Origin: an uncultured Clostridium sp.
Lineage (GTDB): Bacteria > Bacillota > Clostridia > Lachnospirales > Lachnospiraceae
Length of the DNA: 56,802 bases
NCBI GenBank assembly: GCA_947178445.1
Contig: CAMWYJ010000017.1
Span: 1 to 56,802 of the forward strand
Direction: 5' to 3'
Made by a program: the position numbers and the translations under genes. Below the pieces are notes generated by a model. It was given only the letters and a program-made list of their open reading frames with translations, was not told the origin of the DNA and ran no database searches. Below, piece after piece: positions 36,450-46,246 of this stretch (position 1 is its first letter; the number at the start of each line of letters is the position of its first letter).

Positions 36450-38948
36450 CTAACGGTTTTCGTTCACGTAGGTCTTTGCCCGGTTCTGGATAATATCTGC
36501 CGTCTCATCTAAGCTCTTATCTCCGGAAAAATATGCCTTACTCTCTTCACTGATAATATCAAGGATTGCCTGGTTCCATCCACCAATCTTCTTCGTATTA
36601 TTAATTAAGTCCATATACATATCTACATCCTCCTGGGATGATGGTCCAATCTTAACCTCCAGGTCATCCCATCCCCATCCGGAATCAACCGGTCCATGTT
36701 CCACGCCGTATTCATCCTTAAACTTCTCGGTCGTCATTGCAATCTTATTCTTGAGTTCAAGGGCATCCTTTCGGCTTGGCACATTCCACATCATACCATT
36801 GCTTACCTGCTTACACTGGTAGTCCTTTGTCATAAAGGTACGAATAAATTCCCATGCACCGTCCTTTACGTTGGACTTGGAATAGATTCCCATGTTACTG
36901 TTTAACGAGAAATAGGAACCTTCTTTTTCAGCACTCGGATATCCAATGAAGGTAATACTGCCATTATGCATCTTTTTATACATCTGGATAGATTCCAGAT
37001 CAACACTGCCTTCGTTAAACAGTATCTTTCCTTCCTGGAACAGAGACGGTGCACTTGGACCATCCTCATCATATTCCGGTTCTTCATTGAGTCCAGTATT
37101 ACAAATCTCTAAAATATCTTTGAAGTCCTGGCTGTCAAATCTGCATTCTCCGGTTCCCCAGTCTACAAAATCATTCGTTGCATTTCCGACAAAGCTGTAT
37201 AACATCCATTCTTTACTCTCGGAGGAAAACGGTCTTACATCTTTCCCCTTTTCTTCTAACAGCTTCTTCAAATCCTCAAAGGTCCAGCCCATTTCTGTAC
37301 CGACATCCGCTGTTGCTGCTGTTAAGGTTGACACAGAAAAAGACGGTACTACATAGTAGAACTTTCCATCTGTTTGGATTGTTTCCCTCAAAGAATCTAC
37401 AATGTCATCCGGATTGATTTCATCATCCTTTTCGATATATGGTGTTAAATCCTCCAATAACCCTTTTGAAATATACTGCTCTACCGGCAAACTATTTAAA
37501 TAGATAATATCTGCCACATTACCGGCAATAATGTCTGCATTCATCTTTGTCTCGGGATCCTCTTCATTGGAGTAATCCTTAATCTCAATCTGATATTCAT
37601 CGCTGTTCTTGTTAAACTCCATTGCCGCCCTTTTTATGTCATCATCCACCCACATCATTGCTATACTGATTTTCTGCTTATCTTTAATGGAAGAAGGATC
37701 AACCTTGTTATATACCACCATTTTACTTCCGTTTTCATCCCATGTATTGCACAAAAATCTGCCATCTGTAAACGGAATCATATTATATGTCTCATCCGAA
37801 CTGATATTAGATGCCATATAATCTAAAAGCTTAGTACTCTTCTTCTCTGCTAATGTGTAACCATAAACACCGGAATCATCTTTATAGTAAATATCATAGT
37901 CGTTCATTCCATTCATCAAAGAATCGCTGCTATTGAAGTATCGGATATCAATATCGTATTTCTCGCCCCATTTTTTACCTTCAATATCTACTACCTGTAC
38001 ACATGCGCCTTCTTCCTGGGTATAACCAATTACAATCTGTCCATCCTTTGTCCTTGCTGCACCCTCAAGCCATGCATTATTCTCAGCCTTCAATTCACAA
38101 AGCGGCTTGCCACTGCTATCCAGCACATTAATTGTATCATTCATCACAAAGACAAGATTCCCCTTTTCATCTATCAGCATCTTATTAATATAATTCTCAT
38201 TGTTTAACTTCAGATTCTCTGTAATATCTGTCTTCTCAGATACCTTGCCGCTTTCATCTGCCTGTATAAGAGAGTAAAACGACTTGTCCTTTTTCTCATC
38301 ATATAAACTATATAAATAAGTAAATGTTCCATCCTCTGCCGGGGACATACAATACATATATTCATTTTCTGCCTTCTCTGGCAAGGTAATCTCCTTTAAA
38401 TCACTGCCATCTAAATTTGCACAGTACATACGCTCAATCGAAGTTCCCTCTGACTCCACATCGTATTCCTCGCTATCCGCATCAGCTTCCAAATCTTCAC
38501 CGGCTTCCTCTGATGTGTCTTTCTCTGTATTTTCAGCTTCGTCTTCTGTATTCGCATCTTCACTCTCTGTTACAGCTTCGTCTCCGGTATCTGTGTCTTC
38601 ACTCTCTGTCGCAGCTTCGTCTCCGGTATCTGCGCCTTCACTCTCTGTCGCAGTTTCGTTTTCCGCATCTGCATCTTCTGTTCCATCACCAGTGGTGCCT
38701 TCCGCTTCTATCCACTCATATGTGGTGATATACATTTTGTCCCTTTCAATCCAAATGGTACTAGGATCTCCTTCTATACCGTCCAATACAAAATCCTCTC
38801 CGGCATATACCATTTCTTTCGTATCTTCTTTTTTGCTGTCATCCTTTTTGCTGTCACCATCTTCTGATTTACCGCAGCCTGCCATAGAAATCATCATTGC
38901 TGCTGTAAGCATAAGCGCTGCTGCTTTTTTCACTATTCCTTTTCTCAT
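36450..38948 (-). CDS. Lipoprotein with propeller-like region fused to a solute-binding domain
   Basis: An 832-residue lipoprotein with a lipobox (ISMAGC, near residue 25). After an acidic linker of about 100 residues with 13-residue repeats comes a propeller-like region (residues of about 170-420). A family 1 solute-binding domain then starts near KISIAMMWVDDDIKRAAMEFN. It is the first gene of an operon with two permeases, the adaptor and the MacB-like protein. A paralogue lies at 545-2905. The ligand is unknown. Confidence 0.88.
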   Translation of the reverse strand: MRKGIVKKAAALMLTAAMMISMAGCGKSEDGDSKKDDSKKEDTKEMVYAGEDFVLDGIEGDPSTIWIERDKMYITTYEWIEAEGTTGDGTEDADAENETATESEGADTGDEAATESEDTDTGDEAVTESEDANTEDEAENTEKDTSEEAGEDLEADADSEEYDVESEGTSIERMYCANLDGSDLKEITLPEKAENEYMYCMSPAEDGTFTYLYSLYDEKKDKSFYSLIQADESGKVSEKTDITENLKLNNENYINKMLIDEKGNLVFVMNDTINVLDSSGKPLCELKAENNAWLEGAARTKDGQIVIGYTQEEGACVQVVDIEGKKWGEKYDIDIRYFNSSDSLMNGMNDYDIYYKDDSGVYGYTLAEKKSTKLLDYMASNISSDETYNMIPFTDGRFLCNTWDENGSKMVVYNKVDPSSIKDKQKISIAMMWVDDDIKRAAMEFNKNSDEYQIEIKDYSNEEDPETKMNADIIAGNVADIIYLNSLPVEQYISKGLLEDLTPYIEKDDEINPDDIVDSLRETIQTDGKFYYVVPSFSVSTLTAATADVGTEMGWTFEDLKKLLEEKGKDVRPFSSESKEWMLYSFVGNATNDFVDWGTGECRFDSQDFKDILEICNTGLNEEPEYDEDGPSAPSLFQEGKILFNEGSVDLESIQMYKKMHNGSITFIGYPSAEKEGSYFSLNSNMGIYSKSNVKDGAWEFIRTFMTKDYQCKQVSNGMMWNVPSRKDALELKNKIAMTTEKFKDEYGVEHGPVDSGWGWDDLEVKIGPSSQEDVDMYMDLINNTKKIGGWNQAILDIISEESKAYFSGDKSLDETADIIQNRAKTYVNENR
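38538..38693. repeat. In-frame 39-bp tandem repeat (13 residues, about 3.5 units)
   Basis: Unit starts are at 38538, 38577, 38616 and 38655 (consensus start TTCGTCTCCGGTATCTG). They encode repeats like ATESEDTDTGDEA, a flexible acidic spacer between the lipid anchor and the folded domains. Copy number is likely to vary by slippage. Confidence 0.85.
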
Positions 38949-39170
38949 ACTTTAATCCTCTCTAACTCTTGCTATTTACGTTTCCGATTATCCAGTGCTA
39001 AATACACACTGCTACATATTGTTATGCATAACACATGTATACCCTATATTGTGTATAATCCCTTTTTCATGATTACATACATACTATATCACATGTCGTT
39101 TCTTCTCGCCATATCTAACACCACTTCTTAAGAAAATTATCAGAAACCGTATATTTTTCTGTAAGAAATA
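38949..39170. other. Promoter region of the solute-binding operon
   Basis: About 220 AT-rich bases with no gene. The ribosome site AGAGAGG lies just before 38948. The minus-strand promoter must be here, but several TATAAT-like strings prevent a single choice. Confidence 0.35.
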
Positions 39171-39173
39171 GGC

Positions 39174-39219
39174 AAAAAGGCTGTATTTTGGTTCATTCCA
39201 GTCAAAATACAGCCTTTTT
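39174..39219 (-). terminator. Terminator of ilvE
   Basis: A perfect 17-bp inverted repeat (AAAAAGGCTGTATTTTG at 39174-39190, complement at 39203-39219). It can end transcription from either side, but only ilvE converges on it. Confidence 0.9.
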
Positions 39220-39258
39220 CATCTCAATCATTACATAAATATACCTTTGTAAAATGGT

Positions 39259-40281
39259 TTACTGAATCTCTTTGATCCATCCCTCCAAAGCTTCAATCTG
39301 GCCCATCTGGATTCCTGTCAATGTATCGTATAACTTTTTGGTCACCGGACCCATCTCATCCATTCCACTCGGGAAACAGATCTCCTTGCCATGGTCATCA
39401 ATCTTGCCAACTGGCGAAATAACAGCAGCAGTTCCACAAAGCCCACACTCTGCGAAGTCTTTTACCTCATCAAAGAATACCTCTCTGTGTTCAACCTCCA
39501 TATTCAGATACTTTTCTGCTACAACCATCAAAGAACGGCGGGTTATGGAAGGTAAAATACTGTCTGATTTCGGTGTCACGAGCTTTCCATCCTTTGTGAT
39601 GAAGATGAAGTTTGCACCACCTGTCTCCTCCACTTTTGTACGGGTTGCAGCATCTAAATACATGTTCTCTGCATAGCCCTGGTTATGCGCATCCACAATC
39701 GCATGCAGACTCATTGCATAATTAAGACCTGCCTTAATGTGACCGGTTCCATGAGGGGCTGCACGATCAAAATCACTGACACGAATTGTAATCGGCTTTG
39801 CACCGCCCTTGAAATAAGGACCTACAGGGGTTACAAAGATACGGAATTGGTACTCGTCAGCCGGTTTTACACCGATTACCGGATTACTTCCAAACATATA
39901 TGGTCTGATATATAAGGTTGCGCCTGAACCATATGGCGGAACATATTCAATATTCGCCTTTACAACCTTTTCCACAGCCTCTACAAACTTGTCCTCTGGA
40001 AAGACTGGCATCTCCAACCGCTTACAGGTATCTGCCATCCTTTGTGCATTCAAGTCCGGCCGAAAGCATACAACACGCCCGTCCTCCGTCGTATATGCCT
40101 TAAGTCCTTCAAAACAGGTCTGCGCATACTGTAGCACACCGGCACACTCATTAATAGTAACCATAGGATCTGAGATTAATGCACCCTCATCCCATTTACC
40201 ATCCTTATAATTTGCCACAAATCTCTGCTCTGTCTCCATATAGCCAAAACCAATATTGGCCCAATCGATGTTTTTACTCAT
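39259..40281 (-). CDS. ilvE: Branched-chain amino acid aminotransferase
   Basis: A 340-residue class IV PLP aminotransferase. It has the N-terminal GFGYMETEQRF, CFEGLKAY, the PLP Lys in GHIKAGLNYAMSLHA, EETGGANFIFI and a C-terminal GLCGTAAVISPVG. It interconverts Val, Leu and Ile with their keto acids. It lies 208 bases downstream of dapL, with a perfect 16-bp palindrome in its leader. Confidence 0.95.
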   Translation of the reverse strand: MSKNIDWANIGFGYMETEQRFVANYKDGKWDEGALISDPMVTINECAGVLQYAQTCFEGLKAYTTEDGRVVCFRPDLNAQRMADTCKRLEMPVFPEDKFVEAVEKVVKANIEYVPPYGSGATLYIRPYMFGSNPVIGVKPADEYQFRIFVTPVGPYFKGGAKPITIRVSDFDRAAPHGTGHIKAGLNYAMSLHAIVDAHNQGYAENMYLDAATRTKVEETGGANFIFITKDGKLVTPKSDSILPSITRRSLMVVAEKYLNMEVEHREVFFDEVKDFAECGLCGTAAVISPVGKIDDHGKEICFPSGMDEMGPVTKKLYDTLTGIQMGQIEALEGWIKEIQ

Positions 40282-40310
40282 CCAAAAAACTCCCTTTCTT
40301 CGGCCGTTTC

Positions 40311-40326
40311 ACAACAAGCTTGTTGT
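40311..40326. promoter_or_regulatory. Perfect 16-bp palindrome upstream of ilvE
   Basis: ACAACAAGCTTGTTGT is a full dyad centred 37 bases before the ilvE start. It does not resemble the CodY box. It could be an operator or a short RNA hairpin. Confidence 0.45.
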
Positions 40327-40489
40327 CCCGCATCTGTTGCATTGCCTTTTCCATGCTTTTATCGCTTTTTTCAGTTTACCACTGTCCTATTGCGAATGCA
40401 AGAATAAATGTTGTATTTTGTTCAACACAAAGATGATTTTCTTTCATCCTGATATCTTCTGCATTTTCACTTCATAAATCAAAGAAGCG

Positions 40490-41707
40490 TTATAACGCCT
40501 TGATTCTCTTTACAGCCTCTAATGTATTCTCATAACTTCCAAACGCAGTCAGTCGGAAATATCCCTCGCCGCTTGGTCCAAATCCGGAACCTGGTGTTCC
40601 TACAATATTTGCATTCTCTAGCAAATAGTCAAAAAACTCCCATGAACTCATACCTTCTGTGGTCTTAAGCCAGATATATGGTGCATTTACACCACCTGAC
40701 ACAGTAAAGCCCGCCTCTGACAAACCTTCCTTGATAATCTTAGCATTATTCATATAATAAGCAATCTGCTCCGCAGTCTGCTTCCTGCCTTCCTCACTGT
40801 AAACCGCCTCACCTGCGCGCTGTATAATATATGGTGCGCCATTAAACTTAGTTCCATGCCGTCTTGCCCAAAGTGCATTCAGGGAGGTTCCGTCATTTGC
40901 CTTCAATTCTTTTGGAACGACAGCATATCCAAGACGTGTTCCCGTAAATCCGGCATTCTTGGAAAAACTTTTAAGCTCAATCGCACATGTTTTTGCGCCA
41001 TCGCACTCATAGATTGTATGTGGCACATCTGCCTCACTAATATACGCTTCATAAGCCGCATCATAGATGATAACTGCACCCACCTTATTTGCATAATCAA
41101 CCCATTCCTGAAGTTGCGCCTTCCGAATCGTTGCACCTGTTGGATTGTTTGGAAAACATAGATAAATAATATCCGGTGTTTCTTTGGGAATTTCCGGTGC
41201 AAAATTATTATCTGCCTTACATGGCATATAGATCACATCACTCCAAAGCTCTGTAGCAGGATCATATGTACCGGTTCTTCCTGCCATAACATTTGTATCC
41301 ACATAAACCGGATAAACCGGATCACAGACAGCGATTTTATTATCAACAGCGAATATTTCCTGGATATTTCCTGAATCGCACTTCGCCCCATCACTTACAA
41401 AAATCTCATCAATGGCAATCTCCGCTCCCCGGGCTTTATAGTCATGTTTTGCAATCGCACTTCTCAAGAACTCATACCCCAGATCCGGTGCATATCCCTT
41501 AAAAGTCTCTTTTACCGCCATCTCATCTACTGCCTTATGAAGACTGTCAATAATTGCGGGTGCCAGTGGCTGTGTCACATCGCCAATCCCCAAAGAAATA
41601 ACCTCCTTGTCCGGATTTGCTTCCTTATATGTACTTACTTTCCTGCCAATTGTAGAAAACAAATAGCTCCCAGGCAGTTTTAAATAATTGTCATTTACCT
41701 TAAACAT
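40490..41707 (-). CDS. dapL: LL-diaminopimelate aminotransferase
   Basis: A 405-residue class I PLP aminotransferase. It shows the DapL start ([17 protein letters not shown]), [24 protein letters not shown] and the PLP Lys in [18 protein letters not shown]. It converts tetrahydrodipicolinate directly to LL-DAP for lysine and peptidoglycan. Its partner dapF lies just upstream in transcription order, 104 bases away. Confidence 0.95.
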   Translation of the reverse strand: MFKVNDNYLKLPGSYLFSTIGRKVSTYKEANPDKEVISLGIGDVTQPLAPAIIDSLHKAVDEMAVKETFKGYAPDLGYEFLRSAIAKHDYKARGAEIAIDEIFVSDGAKCDSGNIQEIFAVDNKIAVCDPVYPVYVDTNVMAGRTGTYDPATELWSDVIYMPCKADNNFAPEIPKETPDIIYLCFPNNPTGATIRKAQLQEWVDYANKVGAVIIYDAAYEAYISEADVPHTIYECDGAKTCAIELKSFSKNAGFTGTRLGYAVVPKELKANDGTSLNALWARRHGTKFNGAPYIIQRAGEAVYSEEGRKQTAEQIAYYMNNAKIIKEGLSEAGFTVSGGVNAPYIWLKTTEGMSSWEFFDYLLENANIVGTPGSGFGPSGEGYFRLTAFGSYENTLEAVKRIKAL

Positions 41708-41811
41708 AACATCCTCCTTTTCCTCCTATATCTATAGAAGGCTCTTTTTTACTTATACTGTTTTTTCTTAAACATAATGAAGCATCTGGAAATAAAAGCT
41801 TTTCCAAACCT

Positions 41812-42645
41812 TTAAAGCAGAATCTCTCCGTCAAAAACCACCTTTGCAGGTCCTGTCATATACACAAGATCTGCCTCTCTATCCCAGCGTACCCTCAAAT
41901 CACCGCCAAGCAAATGCAGGGTGATTTCATCATCTGTCAACCCATTTAAGACGCACGCTACAGTTGAAGCACAAGCCCCTGTTCCACAAGCTAAAGTCTC
42001 CCCGGAGCCTCTCTCCCATACGCGCATACTCACTGTCTTTCTGTCTAAAACCTGAATAAATTCCGCATTTACACGGTTTGGAAATACTTCATGCTGTTCA
42101 AACTTTGGTCCGACCACTTCCAAAGGAAATGCTGCCACATCCTCTACAAAAACAATACAATGTGGGTTTCCCATAGAAACACAAGTCATCTCATAGGTCA
42201 CTCCATCCACTTCAATCGGCTCTTTTACTAAAATATCTTTATTTGATTTTACCGGGATTTTTGCAGGTACAAGCTCTGGTGCACCCATATTGACTGTTAC
42301 AAAAGACACCTTCCCATCTTCCACCTTTAAATCCAGATACTTGATTCCTGCAAGTGTTTCAACAGAAATACTGGTCTTATCTGTCAGTCCATAATCATAC
42401 ACATACTTTGCCACACAGCGGATTCCGTTCCCACACATCTCAGATCTGGAGCCATCCGCATTATACATTTCCATACAAAAGTCAGCAGCCGTTGATGGCT
42501 TGATCAAAATCAACCCATCCGAACCAATACCAAAATGCCGATCACTCACTTTAATCGCCGTTTCGGATGGATTTTCCACTGATTCTGTCAAACAATTTAC
42601 ATATACATAGTCATTTCCAAGACCTTCCATTTTGGTGAATTTCAT
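41812..42645 (-). CDS. dapF: Diaminopimelate epimerase
   Basis: A 277-residue two-domain epimerase with both catalytic cysteines: DGSRSEMCGNGIRC and GETLACGTGAC. It makes meso-DAP from LL-DAP, the product of DapL next door. The ATG at 42645 follows GGAAAGGAGAG; an ATG further up lies in the terminator region. The preceding ANTAR gene is separated by a hairpin terminator, so either a local promoter or read-through feeds dapF. Confidence 0.95.
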   Translation of the reverse strand: MKFTKMEGLGNDYVYVNCLTESVENPSETAIKVSDRHFGIGSDGLILIKPSTAADFCMEMYNADGSRSEMCGNGIRCVAKYVYDYGLTDKTSISVETLAGIKYLDLKVEDGKVSFVTVNMGAPELVPAKIPVKSNKDILVKEPIEVDGVTYEMTCVSMGNPHCIVFVEDVAAFPLEVVGPKFEQHEVFPNRVNAEFIQVLDRKTVSMRVWERGSGETLACGTGACASTVACVLNGLTDDEITLHLLGGDLRVRWDREADLVYMTGPAKVVFDGEILL

Positions 42646-42665
42646 GTTCTCTCTCCTTTCCAGCC

Positions 42666-42690
42666 AAAAACCCCGCCGCAGGTAGCGGGG
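42666..42690 (-). terminator. Terminator between the ANTAR gene and dapF
   Basis: On the minus strand CCCCGC, an 8-base loop and GCGGGG are followed by TTTTT. It starts 2 bases past the ANTAR stop and ends about 20 bases before the dapF start. The position suggests partial termination or attenuation. Confidence 0.8.
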
Positions 42691-42692
42691 CA

Positions 42693-43241
42693 TCAAATTT
42701 GAAACATTTCTAATACCATCTGGGCTGTTTCTACCAGATTTGTTCCATTATCCATACTTTTCTTTTGCAGATATTTATGTGCTTCATCCTCTGTTATTCC
42801 CCTTCGATCCATTAATATCTGCTTTGCATTTATAATGAGCTGTTTCTCTGTCTCCGTGCGCACCGCAGGCTTTGATTTTTTCTTCTTCATCTGATAATAC
42901 AGCTTATCATACATCTGATTCACTGTGTGAATCAGTTCTGCCGCCTTTATAGGCATTGAAAGACATACAAGATTTTCATCATTACATTCTGTCTCATATC
43001 GCTTGGATACTACCAAGAGCATATCAAATGTATCCGGCAAATATTCCAGCAATTCGCTATACATCATGTCCACCGTTTTATATCCACTCACCACAATCCC
43101 ATAATCCAAATCATCTATCAGATTAATCACTTGTGCACCAGTAGAACATGCTGCAATTACATCTATGCCATTTCTCACCAACAGATTTTTGATACTTTTG
43201 GCCTCCTCAAGCTTAGGGAATACTACGATTACACTAATCAT
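42693..43241 (-). CDS. ANTAR-domain RNA-binding response regulator
   Basis: A 182-residue NitR/AmiR-like protein. It has an N-terminal receiver-like domain (ISVIVVFPKLEEAKSIKNLL) with the acidic pocket poorly kept, then a C-terminal ANTAR three-helix domain (QLIINAKQILMDRRGITEDEAHKYLQKKSMDNGTNLVETAQMVL). ANTAR proteins prevent transcription termination by binding paired hairpins. It lies 44 bases after glnA. Glutamine synthetase plus ANTAR regulator is a known clostridial pairing, so nitrogen-responsive antitermination is the likely role. Confidence 0.88.
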   Translation of the reverse strand: MISVIVVFPKLEEAKSIKNLLVRNGIDVIAACSTGAQVINLIDDLDYGIVVSGYKTVDMMYSELLEYLPDTFDMLLVVSKRYETECNDENLVCLSMPIKAAELIHTVNQMYDKLYYQMKKKKSKPAVRTETEKQLIINAKQILMDRRGITEDEAHKYLQKKSMDNGTNLVETAQMVLEMFQI

Positions 43242-43285
43242 TTTCTTTCTCCTTGCTAGCCCATGAGTTATCTATCGCCAAAACA

Positions 43286-44617
43286 TCAAATCTTATATAA
43301 ATATTCTTCTATCTCCCATGCAGTAACCTGTTCTCGAAAACGGTTCCACTCTCCGCGCTTTGCCTCTAAATATTTTTTATGAACATGCTCTCCCAAAACA
43401 TCCTTCATAAACGCATCATCCTCAAAATAATGACATGCCTTACTCAAATTCGATGGAATCGCCTCAACACCAGCAGCCTCTAGCTCTTCCTTGCTCATTT
43501 CATAGATATTTCCTTCAATCTCTTTTGGTATATCCAGGTTACGCTTAATGCCGTCCAAACCTGCTGCTAAACATACCGCAAACAATAAATATGGATTTGC
43601 CGCCGGATCCGGAGAACGAAACTCTATACGCATATTGGTCCCTCTGGCAGACGGAATACGAATTAATGGGCTTCTATTTTTTTCAGACCACGCAATATAT
43701 ACCGGAGCCTCAAAACCCGGCAATAATCTCTTATAGGAATTGACGATCGGATTTGCAACCAATGTCATTGCCTTTGCATGCTCCATAATTCCTGCAATAA
43801 ACTGATACGCCTCCTTGCTGACACCATTTGGTGCACTGTGATCATTAAAGATGTTTTTACCATCTTTTTCCAGGGACATATTCATATGAAGCCCGGAACC
43901 ACACACACCGTACACCGGCTTTGGCATAAAGCTCGCAAACAGACCATGTCTCTTCGCGATCGTCTTTACCACCAGCTTGAATGTCATCATATTATCTGCT
44001 GCCTTCAGTGCATTTGTGTACTTAAAATCAATCTCATGCTGTGCTGGAGCCACCTCATGATGGGATGCTTCTATCTCAAATCCCATTTGCTCCAGATTTA
44101 AAATAATATCACGGCGGGCATTTTCTCCCAAATCAAGCGGCGAAATATCAAAATATCCTGCTTTTTCATGACTTATCGTAGTTGGTCTTCCCTCATCATC
44201 CGTATGGAATAAGAAAAATTCACATTCAGGACCAACATTGAAGCGGTAACCCATGTCAGCAGCTTCCTTTAATACCTTCTTTAAAATATATCTTGGATCA
44301 CCCTCAAATGGAGTCCCATCTGGGCGGTAGACATCACAGATCATTCTCGCCACCCTGCCGTGCTGTGGTCTCCACGGAAAAACTTCAAAAGTATTCAAAT
44401 CAGGATACAAATACATATCTGACTCATCAATCCTAACAAATCCCTCAATCGCAGAACCGTCAAACATACATTTATTATCCAATGCCTTTTCTAACTGACT
44501 GGCCGTAATTGCAACATTTTTTAATGTACCAAACATATCTGTAAACTGAAGACGGATAAATTCAATGTCCTCCTCCTCCACAATCCGCATAATATCGTGT
44601 TTTGTGTATCTGCTCAT
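43286..44617 (-). CDS. glnA: Glutamine synthetase type I
   Basis: A 443-residue GSI-alpha enzyme. It shows [15 protein letters not shown], the Glu/metal site [24 protein letters not shown], the flap-side [23 protein letters not shown] and [15 protein letters not shown]. No adenylylation motif is expected or seen in this short class. It leads the pair with the ANTAR gene. Confidence 0.96.
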   Translation of the reverse strand: MSRYTKHDIMRIVEEEDIEFIRLQFTDMFGTLKNVAITASQLEKALDNKCMFDGSAIEGFVRIDESDMYLYPDLNTFEVFPWRPQHGRVARMICDVYRPDGTPFEGDPRYILKKVLKEAADMGYRFNVGPECEFFLFHTDDEGRPTTISHEKAGYFDISPLDLGENARRDIILNLEQMGFEIEASHHEVAPAQHEIDFKYTNALKAADNMMTFKLVVKTIAKRHGLFASFMPKPVYGVCGSGLHMNMSLEKDGKNIFNDHSAPNGVSKEAYQFIAGIMEHAKAMTLVANPIVNSYKRLLPGFEAPVYIAWSEKNRSPLIRIPSARGTNMRIEFRSPDPAANPYLLFAVCLAAGLDGIKRNLDIPKEIEGNIYEMSKEELEAAGVEAIPSNLSKACHYFEDDAFMKDVLGEHVHKKYLEAKRGEWNRFREQVTAWEIEEYLYKI

Positions 44618-44764
44618 AAACCTGATCTCCTTTTTTACAAAATATCCTCCATAACTACCATTGTATATTTACAACAATTTACATTATTTTCATGTTATCT
44701 CACTTCCAATATTTTGTCAATTTATTTCATAAGAATATTGGGGATATTTTTCCTGTTTTTCGCT

Positions 44765-44983
44765 TTATCTGCTCCTTACCCATTCCCTATATACGTTCTC
44801 GTCAATCTTATGTTCAAAAATTCCTTTTTTGTTCTTTTTTCTGCTCCCTAAAATCTCTCCATTTTTACCTCTCCATATTATATTTCCGGATTCCTTTTCA
44901 TATATAGCTTCTGCAAGCTTATGCTTCATCATGTCCCCTGTAATCAACATATACTCTCTAAATTCAACCGATTTCAGCATCAT
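44765..44983 (-). CDS. Small protein homologous to the C-terminus of an element 3D protein
   Basis: A 72-residue soluble protein preceded by GGGAGGAG. It aligns almost end to end with the last 71 residues of the protein at 53877-54557 (FREYMLITGDMMKHKLAE against FREYILITGDLMKRKIAE, and DENVYREW against DENVYDEW). No known family comes to mind. It shows that the C-terminal unit is a protein in its own right. It is carried upstream of glnA, outside the integrated element. Confidence 0.75.
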   Translation of the reverse strand: MMLKSVEFREYMLITGDMMKHKLAEAIYEKESGNIIWRGKNGEILGSRKKNKKGIFEHKIDENVYREWVRSR

Positions 44984-45084
44984 TTTCTCCTCCCTTTTTG
45001 GTATCGCTGATCTATCCTAATTTAAAATGGGATCAATTCTATACCTTCTCGTTGTACTATTAGTATATTCAACGGATATTTTGT

Positions 45085-45155
45085 TGACTCTCACGGCAGT
45101 CGCCAAATGCGAGCAAGGTCACACTTGGCCCGTTGCTTCGCAGAATAAAAAGTTT
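45085..45155. repeat. Dispersed intergenic repeat, family 2 (copy C, diverged)
   Basis: The reverse complement carries GCAACGGGCCAAGTGTG and CATTTGGCGACTG, matching the middle of 23295-23430 with scattered changes. It lies upstream of the secreted-protein gene. Confidence 0.4.
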
Positions 45156-45226
45156 TATATTATATTGCTTTAGTATGAAATTTGTCATATAATAATGCAA
45201 TAAATAAAAGACTTGGAGGAAATGTC

Positions 45227-45931
45227 ATGAAGAAAAGATTTTTAAACTTTCTTATTGTCGTAACAATGGTGTTATCGCTTTTGCCAGTACAAGCATTTGC
45301 AGATGATGTGTGTAATCACATATGGAGCGAGTGGGAAGTATACTATGAACCTACTTGTGTAAAATCTGGACAGAAGGAACGACACTGTTTAGATTGTTAC
45401 ACACAAGAATACGCTGATATACCTGCTACTGGTCAACATGAATGGGATGACTGGTATACAGTAAAAGCAGCAACAATCTCAAAAACCGGCTTAAAAGAAC
45501 GGGAATGTATCGTTTGTGGCGAAACACAGACATCAATAATCCCAAAATCAAAGCCATATATTAAACTATCTAAAAAGACTGTAAAGCTGCAGACAACAAA
45601 GACCTATACATTAAAAGTAAAATACGCAAAAGGCGATTCTATAAAAAAGTGCAAATCAAGTAATACAAAAGTTGCTACCGTATCAAAAAAGGGTAAAATC
45701 AAAGCAAAAAGTAACGGTACTGCAAAAATCACAGTCACATTGAAGTCCGGCAAGAAAGCAACATGTAAAGTAAAAGTATCGGCTAAAAAAGAAGCTACTG
45801 TATATTGGGTACCAAATGGAGGGGTATATCATAAGACACCAAACTGTCCGACATTGAAGCGTTCCCGCACAATTTACAGTGGTTTAAAATCTAAATGTCC
45901 TAAGCCACGACCTTGTAAGGTTTGTTATTGA
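45227..45931 (+). CDS. Secreted protein with bacterial Ig-like (BIG2) domain
   Basis: A signal peptide (FLNFLIVVTMVLSLLPVQAFA) is followed by two Cys- and Trp-containing repeats (HIWSEWEVYYEPTC and HEWDDWYTVKAAT, each with a CxxC pair). A BIG2 domain follows (LSKKTVKLQTTKTYTLKVKY to GTAKITVTLKSGKKATCKVKV). A Cys-rich tail (VYHKTPNCPTLKRS to PKPRPCKVCY) resembles the small domain seen at the ends of some secreted Firmicute proteins. There is no LPXTG. The ATG at 45227 follows TTGGAGG. It is likely released or bound non-covalently to the wall. Confidence 0.8.
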   Translation: MKKRFLNFLIVVTMVLSLLPVQAFADDVCNHIWSEWEVYYEPTCVKSGQKERHCLDCYTQEYADIPATGQHEWDDWYTVKAATISKTGLKERECIVCGETQTSIIPKSKPYIKLSKKTVKLQTTKTYTLKVKYAKGDSIKKCKSSNTKVATVSKKGKIKAKSNGTAKITVTLKSGKKATCKVKVSAKKEATVYWVPNGGVYHKTPNCPTLKRSRTIYSGLKSKCPKPRPCKVCY

Positions 45932-45982
45932 TATGTCTACATATAATTTAATATATTTATACAAATTCATCTGATCACATAG

Positions 45983-46022
45983 AAATAAGGAACTGTCTCA
46001 CTATAGGAACAGTCCCTTATTT
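45983..46022 (+). terminator. Terminator of the BIG2-protein gene
   Basis: AAATAAGG and ACTGT pair with ACAGT and CCTTATTT around a loop, 51 bases past the stop. Confidence 0.75.
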
Positions 46023-46174
46023 GTGTGTAAATACGGATCGATATTTCTACATCATTTACTAATAATTGGCTTGCAAATGTATGTCGTAACGTCAGAATGG
46101 CTATTTTTACATGATTTGATAATATCTATCACTTTATCTGACAATGGAACCGTTCTAATGCTTTTAATAGATTT

Positions 46175-46235
46175 GTATAAAAAAAGAAACATCAAAACCC
46201 CTGTATTCCTTAGTTTTCAAGGGTTTTAACGTTTC
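46175..46235 (-). terminator. Terminator belonging to the disrupted tRNA locus
   Basis: On the minus strand GAAAC and AAAACCC pair with GGGTTTT and GTTTC, followed by TTTTTTTAT. It lies 12 bases past the 3' end of the tRNA fragment, as a tRNA terminator should. Confidence 0.7.
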
Positions 46236-46246
46236 TCTTTTTTAAA

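Larger units (their letters stand above)
45932..46246. other. Intergenic region with two terminators
   Basis: About 315 bases. Apart from the terminators at 45983-46022 and 46175-46235 nothing is seen; a plus-strand frame here has no ribosome site. Confidence 0.5.

Noticed and set aside
38538..38693. Considered as a CRISPR-like array
   Set aside because: Units are contiguous with no spacers and encode an in-frame protein repeat.
46023..46229. Plus-strand frame between terminators
   Set aside because: No ribosome site and it covers the tRNA terminator.
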